DNA from: a virus
IMG/VR virus record: IMGVR_UViG_3300036799_000277
Location: 1 to 21,370 of that record
Length of the DNA: 21,370 nucleotides
Direction: 5' to 3' (one strand)
The position numbers and the translations under genes are program-made. Under the pieces are notes generated by a model. That model was not told the origin of the DNA and did no database searches. It saw nothing but the letters and a program-made list of their open reading frames with translations. This document shows positions 14,517 through 21,370 of the stretch, one piece after another; within the stretch, counting starts at the first letter, position 1, and the number at the start of each line of letters is the position of its first letter.

Positions 14517-15373
14517 AATCCGCATCTCCGGCGCTGATCGCGCTGCTTAATTCGGGCGAGTTCGTGCGCGCCGACCTGTGGACGCTGACGCTCAACGGCG
14601 GCTCGGTCATCCACTGGTCCGGCGCCGAGATCCCGCTCAGCTATGGCGGCCAGACCTGGGCGCTGGGGCCGGCGATCGACCGGGGCCAGATCAGCGAGAA
14701 GCGCGGCGTCGAGGTCGCGACGCTGGACATGACGATTACGGCCAATGAGGACGATCTGATCAACGGCGTGCCGGTCGTGCAGTTCATCGCGCGCCGCGGC
14801 TTCGACGGCGCCAACGTCCGGCTGGACCGCGCCTTCGCGCCGTCGTGGCAGGATCCGGTGACGGGGATCGTGCTGCGTTTCTCCGGCCGGGTGACGTCGA
14901 CGCCGGCCTGCTCGGGCAACCAGGCCCAGATCACCATCTCGTCCTGGGCGATCCTGTTCAACGTGCAGATGCCGGCGAATCTTTACCAAGCCGCCTGCCT
15001 TCACACCGTCTACGATTCCGGCTGCGCGCTCGATCCGGCGGCATTCCAGTCGACGGGCGCGGTCGCCGCGTCGCCGGCGGCGAGCCAGGCGGGCTTCGGC
15101 TCGGCGCTCACCGGGAACGCCAATCGCTGGTCGCAGGGGAGGGTGCTCTTCACCTCCGGCGCCAATGACGGGATCAGCGTTGCGGTGAAGTCGAACGACG
15201 GCTCGGGGAATTTCTCGCTGGTGCAGCCTTTGCCGGCGGCGCCAGCGGCGGGCGATACCTTCACTGCATTCCCGGGCTGCGACCTCACGCAAGGCACCTG
15301 CCAGACCAAGTTCAACAACCTCGTCCGCTTCAAGGGCACGCCTTACGTCCCGGTCCCGGAGACGGCGTTGTGA
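14513..15373 (+). CDS. Tail hub protein, DUF2163 (TIGR02218) family
   Basis: This 286-residue protein is the RcGTA gp13-like hub at the tail tip. The N-terminus follows the family (LIALLNSGEFVRADLWTLTL), followed by LDMTITANEDDLINGVP and a C-terminal domain containing four cysteines: Cys162 and Cys171 (CLHTVYDSGC) and Cys256 and Cys263 (CDLTQGTC). In the RcGTA hub and in lambda gpL, an equivalent four-cysteine site holds an iron-sulfur cluster. This protein keeps that arrangement, so cluster binding is expected. It overlaps its neighbours on both sides (ATGA before, GTGA after), which points to coupled translation of tip proteins. Confidence 0.87.
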   Translation: MKSASPALIALLNSGEFVRADLWTLTLNGGSVIHWSGAEIPLSYGGQTWALGPAIDRGQISEKRGVEVATLDMTITANEDDLINGVPVVQFIARRGFDGANVRLDRAFAPSWQDPVTGIVLRFSGRVTSTPACSGNQAQITISSWAILFNVQMPANLYQAACLHTVYDSGCALDPAAFQSTGAVAASPAASQAGFGSALTGNANRWSQGRVLFTSGANDGISVAVKSNDGSGNFSLVQPLPAAPAAGDTFTAFPGCDLTQGTCQTKFNNLVRFKGTPYVPVPETAL

Positions 15374-15822
15374 CCGAGGCCGAGGCGCGCGCGGCGGTGG
15401 TCGCGGAAGCCCTCAGCTGGGAGGCGACGCCCTATCACGAGCGGGCGCGGATCAAGGGCGTCGGCGTTGACTGCGCCCAATTCCCGGCCGCCGTCTACGA
15501 GGCGGTGGGGCTCATTCCGCACCTCGAGCCCGATTATTGCGCGCAATGGATGCTCCACCGCGACGAGGAACGCTTTCTCGGCTGGGTGCTGCCGCATGCG
15601 CGCGAGATCGGGCGTGAGCGGCTCGGGCCGGGCGACTTCGCGATCTGGAAGTTCGGCCGCACCTACAGCCACGGCGCCATCGTCATCGATCCGCCGCTCG
15701 TGATCCATGCGGTGATCCGCGGGGGCGGCGTGATCCGCGGGGACATGGACCGCGACGTCGAGCTCGCTTCGCGCGCGGCGCGCTTCTTCACCTTGTTCGG
15801 AGGCAAAGATGGGGCTCGGTAA
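15370..15822 (+). CDS. NlpC/P60-family tail peptidase
   Basis: This 150-residue protein corresponds to the RcGTA gp14-like cell-wall peptidase (TIGR02219) carried on the tail tip. The catalytic triad is visible: Cys35 in GVDCAQF, His101 in YSHGAIVI and a third residue His113 in VIHAVI. WEATPYHERARIKGVGVDC is the expected opening, and LGPGDFAIWKFGRTYSHG precedes the histidine. It would cut peptidoglycan locally so that DNA can pass. It starts at GTG inside the hub stop (GTGA). Its 3' end overlaps the following gene by 14 bases. Confidence 0.87.
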   Translation: MTEAEARAAVVAEALSWEATPYHERARIKGVGVDCAQFPAAVYEAVGLIPHLEPDYCAQWMLHRDEERFLGWVLPHAREIGRERLGPGDFAIWKFGRTYSHGAIVIDPPLVIHAVIRGGGVIRGDMDRDVELASRAARFFTLFGGKDGAR

Positions 15823-18397
15823 GTCCACCTCCACCTCCGCCACCAAGCTGAACGGCATTTCCGTCCAGAGCTCGGTGCTGGGCGTTCCGATCACGATCGG
15901 CTGGGGCCGCAACCGGATCAAGTGCAACCTCATCTGGTACGGCGCCTTCACCGCCATCGCGCACACGACCAAGCAGAGCTCCGGCAAGGGGCTTGGCGGC
16001 GGCTCGAAGAACACGACCTATACCTATACGGCGTCGATCATCATGGGCCTGTCCGAGGGGCCCATTCAGGGCATTCGGACCATCTATCGCGACACTTCGG
16101 TGTTCACGACGCTCGCCGCCGCGGGGCTCAGCCTTGCCACCGGCACCGCGACGCAGGCGCCATGGGGATATCTCACGAGCAAGTTTCCGGGGCAGGCGAT
16201 AGGCTATTCCGGCATCGCCTATGTCTACGCGCAGGATTATGCGCTCGGCGACAGCGCGAGCTTGCCCAACCACAGCTTCGAGGTCGATTTCGGGACGCAG
16301 ATGGCGGGGCTGGCGGATGCCGACCCGAAGGACATCCTGACCGACTTCCTCACCAACCCGCAATACGGCCTTCCCGGCTGGGCGACCGGGTTGCTCGGCG
16401 ACCTCGGCAATTATTCGCTCTATTGCCGCGCCAACAATCTGCTGCTGTCGCCGGTACTGGAGAGCCAGGCTACCGCATCGGACTTCATCACCGAGATCAT
16501 GACCGCGACGAACAGCGAGGTCTTCTGGTCCGAAGGCGTGCTGAAGGTCGGCACCTATGGCGATGCCGCCGCGAGCGGGAACGGCGTCTCGTGGACGCCG
16601 GACCTCACGCCGGTCTACGACCTTGGCGAGGACGATTTCATTCCGACCAACGGCAATCCGGTGCAGCTGGAGATCGTCGACCAGTCCGACGCCTACAATA
16701 TCGTCCAGGTCGAATATCTGGACCGCGCCAATCAATACAATTCGGCGATCGCCTCGGCGCAGGATCTGGCGAACATCGTCCAGTACGGCAAGCGCAAGCA
16801 GGACCCGACGACGCTCCACAGCCTCTGCGACGCCCAGATCGCGCAGCATTCGTCCCAGCTCCTCCTTCAGCGCACGCTCTACCGGCGGGAGCTCTATCAT
16901 TTCACGCTGCCGGACGATTTCGTGCTGCTGGAGCCGATGAGCGACTATGTGACGCTCACCACCGTGACGGACGAGCTTCGTCTCGACCGCCAGCTCGTCC
17001 AGATCGTCGAGATCGACGAGGACGAGACGGGGAATCTGACCTTCGTCGGTGAAGGGGTGAATATCGGCACGGCTTCGGCGGCGCTTTACGCTCCGCATTC
17101 GGCATCAAGCTTCAGCCGCAACGGCGATGTCGCGCCCGGATCGGTTTCGGCGCCGGCGCTGATCAACGCGCCGACCTCGCTCACGAGCGGCGACCCGGAA
17201 GTGTGGTGCGCGGTCGCCTCGACCTCGCCGAATTGGGGCGGATGCGAGGTCTGGGTCAGCGTCGACGACATCAGCTATTCGCGCGTCGGCACCATCGACG
17301 GACCGGCGCGCTACGGCGTGCTGACCACCGCGCTGCCGAGCCATGCCGACCCGGATACCAGCAACACGCTCAGCGTCGATCTCTCGGCCTCGCTCGGCAT
17401 CCTCGGCAGCGCGACCTCCGCCGAAGCCGACGCCGGGGCCTCGCTGTGTGTGGTGGGAAGCGAGCTCGTCACCTACCAGGCGGCGGCGCTGACCGCGGCC
17501 AATCGTTACGACCTGACGGCGCTGCACCGCGGCTTTTTCGGAACGTCGCCGGCCTCGCATGCGAGCGGGGAGCGCTTCGTCAGGCTCGACGATGCGATCT
17601 TCAAGTTCAGCTATGCCAGCCTCAACGTCGGTTCGACCATCTACGTCAAGCTGCCCAGCTTCAACGTCTACGGCCGCGCGCTCGAGGATATCGCGAGCGT
17701 CACCGCCTATAGCTTGGCGCTCGCGCCACAGACGGCGCTGCCGAATCGGGTGAGCAACCTGCGGCTTGCCGCCGGCGGCACGACCTGGACCGGCGACCAG
17801 ATCAACCTCGTCTGCGATTCCTCAGACCGGGCCGAAACCTATCGCTTCGACATCTACAAGAGCGATGGCACGACGCTGCTGCGCTCGATCGCCAGCAGCA
17901 TCTCCTCGGCGACCTACACCGCGGCGATGGCGGCGATGGACGGGGCACAGCGCACTTATGTCATCGATGTCGTTGCCTCCAACGCGGCCGGCTCGGCGGC
18001 GGCCTCCTCGACGATCACGGTGACCAATGCGGCGCCGGCGGCGGTCACCGGCGTCTCCGCGACGGGCGGCACGACGACGGGATCGGTGAGCTGGAGCGCG
18101 GCGTCCGATCCCGACCTGCTCGGCTATGCCCTCTATTTCTCGGGCACGTCCGGGTTCAATCCCAAGAGTGCCGGGTCGCTCGTCTCGACCCTGGGGCTGA
18201 CGCAGACGATCTATGGCCTCGCGGCCGGCACCTATTATGCGAAGGTCGCAGCTTTCGATCCCTGGACGTCCGACCCCGACCTTCTGCACTTCAGCTCCGA
18301 GGTGAGCTTCGCGATCAGTGCCGGCGGCGGCGGCGGCGCGCCGTCGGGCGGCGGCGGGGGCGGCGGCGGCTATAGCGGCCGGGAATTGAGCTTCTAA
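15809..18397 (+). CDS. gpJ-like tail tip protein with fibronectin-type C-terminus
   Basis: This 862-residue protein is the main tail tip or baseplate protein, akin to lambda gpJ and RcGTA gp15. The N-terminal part (KLNGISVQSSVLGVPITIGW, GLSEGPIQGIRTIYRD) is typical. Residues about 225-400 match the Phage-tail_3 type hub domain (SDFITEIMTATNSEVFWSEG, YNIVQVEYLDRANQYN, YHFTLPDDFVLLEPMSDYV). Residues about 640-836 look like two fibronectin-type modules (ASNAAGSAAAS, SWSAASDPDLLGYALYFSG). A Gly run (about 837-858) ends in YSGRELSF. No TIM-barrel-like region such as that of the longer RcGTA protein is seen before the hub domain. GGAGG at 15799-15803 precedes the ATG, which lies inside the peptidase gene. 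Confidence 0.87.
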   Translation: MGLGKSTSTSATKLNGISVQSSVLGVPITIGWGRNRIKCNLIWYGAFTAIAHTTKQSSGKGLGGGSKNTTYTYTASIIMGLSEGPIQGIRTIYRDTSVFTTLAAAGLSLATGTATQAPWGYLTSKFPGQAIGYSGIAYVYAQDYALGDSASLPNHSFEVDFGTQMAGLADADPKDILTDFLTNPQYGLPGWATGLLGDLGNYSLYCRANNLLLSPVLESQATASDFITEIMTATNSEVFWSEGVLKVGTYGDAAASGNGVSWTPDLTPVYDLGEDDFIPTNGNPVQLEIVDQSDAYNIVQVEYLDRANQYNSAIASAQDLANIVQYGKRKQDPTTLHSLCDAQIAQHSSQLLLQRTLYRRELYHFTLPDDFVLLEPMSDYVTLTTVTDELRLDRQLVQIVEIDEDETGNLTFVGEGVNIGTASAALYAPHSASSFSRNGDVAPGSVSAPALINAPTSLTSGDPEVWCAVASTSPNWGGCEVWVSVDDISYSRVGTIDGPARYGVLTTALPSHADPDTSNTLSVDLSASLGILGSATSAEADAGASLCVVGSELVTYQAAALTAANRYDLTALHRGFFGTSPASHASGERFVRLDDAIFKFSYASLNVGSTIYVKLPSFNVYGRALEDIASVTAYSLALAPQTALPNRVSNLRLAAGGTTWTGDQINLVCDSSDRAETYRFDIYKSDGTTLLRSIASSISSATYTAAMAAMDGAQRTYVIDVVASNAAGSAAASSTITVTNAAPAAVTGVSATGGTTTGSVSWSAASDPDLLGYALYFSGTSGFNPKSAGSLVSTLGLTQTIYGLAAGTYYAKVAAFDPWTSDPDLLHFSSEVSFAISAGGGGGAPSGGGGGGGGYSGRELSF

Positions 18398-18412
18398 AGC
18401 AAAGGTGTGCCC

Positions 18413-20245
18413 ATGCAGTTCATCCAGTTCACGGCCGCTCGCGCTGATACCGGTGCGGTGCTCCCTTATGCGACGGCGACCGTTTATCTCGCCGGAACGC
18501 TGACAAAGGCGGCGCTGTTCGACCCCGGCGGGACTGCGATCACGAATCCCGTCACGGCGGATGTGAACGGGCTCGTCGGCTTCGCCGCGGCGAATGGGGC
18601 CTATGACGCAGCGGTGGTCTCATCTGATGGCTCCTACACCACCCCTGGGATCAAGGATCTCCAGCTCTATGACCTAACGCAGCTCGACAGTCAGGTTGCC
18701 GCGGCCGTTTCCGCTGGTTCGACGGCATCGAACGCCGCGAACATCGTGAGTGCTTACACGCTCAAGAAGGTGCTGCAGCGCATCCGTGTGCTCGAGGAGA
18801 TGAGCCGCCCCTATCTCCCCGCCCTCACGACCTCCGGCGCGACCTATTACGGTGTCTATTCCACCGAGCGTCTGGTCAGCAGCTATTCCGGTGCCCTCGC
18901 GCGGGTCATCAACCCCACGGGCGGCGCGACCGTCGATCTCGGCTCCGGAGAGACCAGCATTGGTACGTTCGAGATTGAGAATTTGCGGGTATCGGCCGTC
19001 AACGTGAAGGTCGATAAATGGTACGATCAGGGCGGCAGCGCCCGCGACTTGACGCAACCGACGGCGGCCAGTCGCCCCTCGTTCCACGAAAGCGGCACGA
19101 TCAACGGGAAGCTGGCGATGACCTTCCCCGACGTCGAAAGCAGTGTCGGCCGCTTCAGTCACTTCGTCAGCCCAACCATAAGTGTGGATCGCCAGAACTT
19201 TACGATGTTCCTCGTGATCGACCCAACCGCGAGCTATAAAAACCAAATCTATTTTCGGCTGGAGACCAGCGTACCGGCCACGAATATAACTATGTTCAAC
19301 CTGTCCTCCGGCAGCGCGGTGGACAACGGCAGGCTCGCCATCAACGTTGGCACCATACAGCAGACCCACAAATATATTCAGGCGACCGCGCACGTCCTGG
19401 TCATTCGCGGCACCTCGGGGGTGCTGGACGTATGGCTCGACGACGTCCACGTACCGCTGACAAATACCGCCTCCACCTCGGCCAAATTCTACCTGGGCTC
19501 CGATCCGACGAACACGGCCACCGCCAACTTCCGCTGCGGCGCGTGCATCCTCAATGACAAGGGACTGAACGATGCCGACGTGGCGGCGGTCTCGGCCGTG
19601 CTGCGCGAGCGCTTTCGGCTTTCGACTGATTACGACGCAACGATCGTCTATTCGGGAACGAGCCGCACCGTCTCGGGCCAGGCCGACAACGCCTTCTCCA
19701 AGATCTTCTACGAGCAGAAATATTTCGCCCGGAATTACCGGGTCATCAACCTCGGTCAGGACGGGCAGGCGCTGAGTACCACGCTCACCAACTTCGCGGC
19801 GAGAGAAGCGACGGCCTATGACGCGACCAAGCCGTGGATCTATGTGATCGACGATCCGATCAATGATCTCGGCGGCCTCGGATCATCGTCCAACCCGAGC
19901 ACGATCTACAACACGACCATTGCGGGCCTCATCACGGCTGCCAAAGCGCTCGGCTCCAACGTGCATGTCATCGTCCGCACCTGCCTCCCGCAGGATTCGA
20001 CGAGCGTCTATAGCCGCACCTCCGCGGCGATCGAGGCCGACCGCCAAACGCTGAACACCCTGATCCTCGCCAACACTGCCGGCGCGGGCCTGGTGATCGA
20101 CACCGCCGCGCTCCCGACGATGGGAACATATCCGACGAACCCCGATGACGCGACCAAGTACGTCGACAGGCTGCACCTGACCGCGCTCGGCAACTCGCTC
20201 CTTGCCCCTGCGAATGCAGCGCCGATTGAAGGGTTGAGCTTGTAA
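18413..20245 (+). CDS. Tail spike/fibre with C-terminal SGNH-hydrolase-like domain
   Basis: This 610-residue protein is the receptor-binding protein. Domains in order: a beta-rich virion adaptor (about 1-90, with PVTADVNGLVGFAAANGAYD), a short trimer-like coiled region (about 95-130), and a lectin/arabinofuranosidase-like jelly roll (about 140-390; KWYDQGGSARDLTQPTAASR and INGKLAMTF). From about 410 there is an SGNH-type esterase domain. All four blocks can be matched: Ser417 in SGTSRT, Gly448 in NLGQDGQ, Asn484 in DDPIND, and Asp585/His588 in DRLH. Block I reads GTS where GDS is usual. It probably removes acyl groups from host surface polysaccharide. ATG 18413 was chosen over GTG 18407 because AAGG lies 7 bases before it. 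Base composition becomes more AT-rich in the middle. Confidence 0.8.
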   Translation: MQFIQFTAARADTGAVLPYATATVYLAGTLTKAALFDPGGTAITNPVTADVNGLVGFAAANGAYDAAVVSSDGSYTTPGIKDLQLYDLTQLDSQVAAAVSAGSTASNAANIVSAYTLKKVLQRIRVLEEMSRPYLPALTTSGATYYGVYSTERLVSSYSGALARVINPTGGATVDLGSGETSIGTFEIENLRVSAVNVKVDKWYDQGGSARDLTQPTAASRPSFHESGTINGKLAMTFPDVESSVGRFSHFVSPTISVDRQNFTMFLVIDPTASYKNQIYFRLETSVPATNITMFNLSSGSAVDNGRLAINVGTIQQTHKYIQATAHVLVIRGTSGVLDVWLDDVHVPLTNTASTSAKFYLGSDPTNTATANFRCGACILNDKGLNDADVAAVSAVLRERFRLSTDYDATIVYSGTSRTVSGQADNAFSKIFYEQKYFARNYRVINLGQDGQALSTTLTNFAAREATAYDATKPWIYVIDDPINDLGGLGSSSNPSTIYNTTIAGLITAAKALGSNVHVIVRTCLPQDSTSVYSRTSAAIEADRQTLNTLILANTAGAGLVIDTAALPTMGTYPTNPDDATKYVDRLHLTALGNSLLAPANAAPIEGLSL

Positions 20246-20255
20246 GAATGCTTAC
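20242..20255. terminator. Small hairpin spanning two convergent stop codons
   Basis: GTAAG (20242-20246) pairs with CTTAC (20251-20255) around AATG. The stem contains the TAA of the spike gene and, on the other strand, the TAA of the acyltransferase gene. It is short and lacks a T-run, so it is a weak terminator candidate at best. Confidence 0.2.
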
Positions 20256-21370
20256 GTCATGGGTGCCGCGATGGGTGAGTGAGTCTTACTGGCAAGCTTT
20301 CCGACCTCGATGCCCGGCTGCTCGACTATCCGGTACATCACCCAGGCGACGAGATAAGAAAGCGGGATCACGGTAACGACCATAGCGCCGACGCCGCTCA
20401 GCAGTGCGTAGCCTCCCTTGTGCAGCATCACGGCCAGCGGGGCGCCGACGAGGGCGATCACGAAAATGTGGATCAGATAAAGAGAGTATGACGTTCCCGA
20501 CAGGAAGCGGACGACGCGAGACCGAGACAGCTGTGCGGCCCAAAGTCCCCGCATCCAGCAGGCGGTGAAGACGAGCAAAATCGCAAGCAGCGACAGGAGC
20601 GAAACGCCATATTCGCGGGCCTGGACAACGAAAGTGACGAACGCCAGGCCAAGAAGCCACTTCTGCTTCCTCGCCTCATAGATCAGCATGCCGACGAGGA
20701 ACATCGGAAGCTTCAGCACCAGCAACGACGGCTCCTCGTAATATGGCCAGAGGCCACGGCTCCCGCCGAACCAATACACCCTCGTCAACACGACCGAGAC
20801 GACCAGGATCGCGACAGCCACCCGCCACATCGGAAATCTTCTCGCCGCCATATAGATGAGCGGAAACACCGCGTAGAATTGCATCTCAAGCGAGAGGCTC
20901 CAATCGGGGAGGTTCGTGGAGAAGGAATAAGACGGGACCAAGCCGAAAAGGAACGTTGCGTGCAAGAGCAGGCTGAGAGGCCCAAAATCTTGATAGAGAG
21001 GGCCGTAGACGTGATCCTGAGACCAGTTTGCGAAGTGGAGATGCTGCAGATTATCCATGGCTGGCGCGATGAGAGGCCACAGGGCCGCCATAGCCGCAAG
21101 AGCGACATAATATGCGGGGGCGATCCTGAAATAGCGGCGAAGATAGAAGCGCCTCCACGTCTTCCATGAGAACGGCTCAGCCTTTCGGCGATCGGATTGG
21201 TAGACCATCAAAAAGCCCGAAATGACCATGAAGAGGTCAACGGCCTTCTTCGGATCGGCAATCATCGGAAGCGCGACCCCACCCCAGATGAAGCAATGGG
21301 CGACGGCGACCCACAGTGCGGCGAAACCCCTGAAGAGGTTGAGAAAGGCAGATTCTTCGTCGCGATACAT
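20252..21370 (-). CDS. Membrane O-acyltransferase (OafA/acyltransferase-3 family)
   Basis: This 372-residue polytopic membrane protein probably transfers acetyl (or another acyl group) from the cytoplasm to a cell-surface polysaccharide. Family motifs are clear: LFRGFAALWVAVAH at the N-terminus (Arg14, His25), DLFMVISGFLM, RRFYLRRYFRIAPAYY, LPDWSLSLEMQFYAVFPLIY, and SGTSYSLYLIHIFVIAL near the C-terminus, with about ten hydrophobic segments between and after them. Length is normal for a stand-alone acyltransferase-3 protein. The ATG coincides with the window edge, so promoter and ribosome-binding site are outside and a longer N-terminus is possible. It faces the spike gene across six bases. 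Composition is more AT-rich than the head genes. A host gene just beyond the prophage remains possible, but the tight packing argues for a phage accessory gene. Confidence 0.87.
   Translation of the reverse strand: MYRDEESAFLNLFRGFAALWVAVAHCFIWGGVALPMIADPKKAVDLFMVISGFLMVYQSDRRKAEPFSWKTWRRFYLRRYFRIAPAYYVALAAMAALWPLIAPAMDNLQHLHFANWSQDHVYGPLYQDFGPLSLLLHATFLFGLVPSYSFSTNLPDWSLSLEMQFYAVFPLIYMAARRFPMWRVAVAILVVSVVLTRVYWFGGSRGLWPYYEEPSLLVLKLPMFLVGMLIYEARKQKWLLGLAFVTFVVQAREYGVSLLSLLAILLVFTACWMRGLWAAQLSRSRVVRFLSGTSYSLYLIHIFVIALVGAPLAVMLHKGGYALLSGVGAMVVTVIPLSYLVAWVMYRIVEQPGIEVGKLASKTHSPIAAPMT

Noticed and set aside
18316-18375. GGC/GGT-rich tract considered as a separate repeat element
   Set aside because: It encodes the Gly-rich end of the gpJ-like protein and is explained by that coding function.
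1-21370. tRNA genes, CRISPR arrays, insertion sequences, integrase or attachment sites
   Set aside because: No cloverleaf with conserved T-loop, no regularly spaced repeats, no transposase or integrase motifs, and no recognisable direct repeats at the edges were seen by eye.

Overview
This window is the late (packaging, head and tail) half of a siphovirus-type prophage, or possibly a free phage, from a high-GC alphaproteobacterium. A sphingomonad (Sphingomonas or a relative) is the most likely host. The reasons are strong GC bias at third codon positions, GC-rich palindromic intergenic repeats of a type I associate with sphingomonad genomes, and a tail tip that follows the gene-transfer-agent (RcGTA) order DUF2460, DUF2163, NlpC/P60, gpJ-like. 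All family names come from reading the sequences; no database search was possible.

Layout. Positions 1-2096 hold the packaging genes (terminase small and large subunits), separated by a large inverted repeat that appears to supply the only usable terL start. Positions 2106-6978 hold the head genes: portal, a small OmpR-type winged-helix protein, a prohead protease with a coiled-coil (probably scaffolding) tail, and a major capsid protein with an inserted Ig-like segment. A small reverse-strand gene (3786-3980) sits between the winged-helix gene and the protease. Positions 7081-8740 hold a small head gene and three connector or tail-completion genes, mostly joined by 4-base stop/start overlaps. 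Positions 8802-13070 hold the tail tube protein, a tail assembly chaperone pair most simply read as a -1 ribosomal frameshift, and the tape measure. A reverse-strand, secreted, apparently frameshifted gene (13132-13772) interrupts the tail operon. Positions 13863-18397 hold the tail tip: distal tail protein, hub with four cysteines, NlpC/P60 peptidase and gpJ-like protein. The end (18413-20245) is a receptor-binding spike with an SGNH-hydrolase-like domain. Convergent to it, only 6 bases away, is a membrane acyltransferase of the OafA/acyltransferase-3 family whose start codon is the last base triplet of the window.

How the genes work together. Terminase and portal package DNA into a procapsid matured by the protease. 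The connectors join it to a tail whose length is set by the tape measure. The NlpC/P60 enzyme probably opens peptidoglycan. The spike would bind and de-esterify a surface polysaccharide.

The most interesting feature is the pairing of a predicted polysaccharide esterase on the virion with a predicted polysaccharide O-acyltransferase expressed from the opposite strand. This is the arrangement expected of serotype conversion and superinfection exclusion. Other notable points are terminator-like hairpins around the genes for the abundant structural proteins, a DNA-binding protein inside the head operon close to a perfect 16-bp palindrome, and two reverse-strand accessory genes. I saw no tRNA, CRISPR array, integrase, insertion sequence or attachment site.
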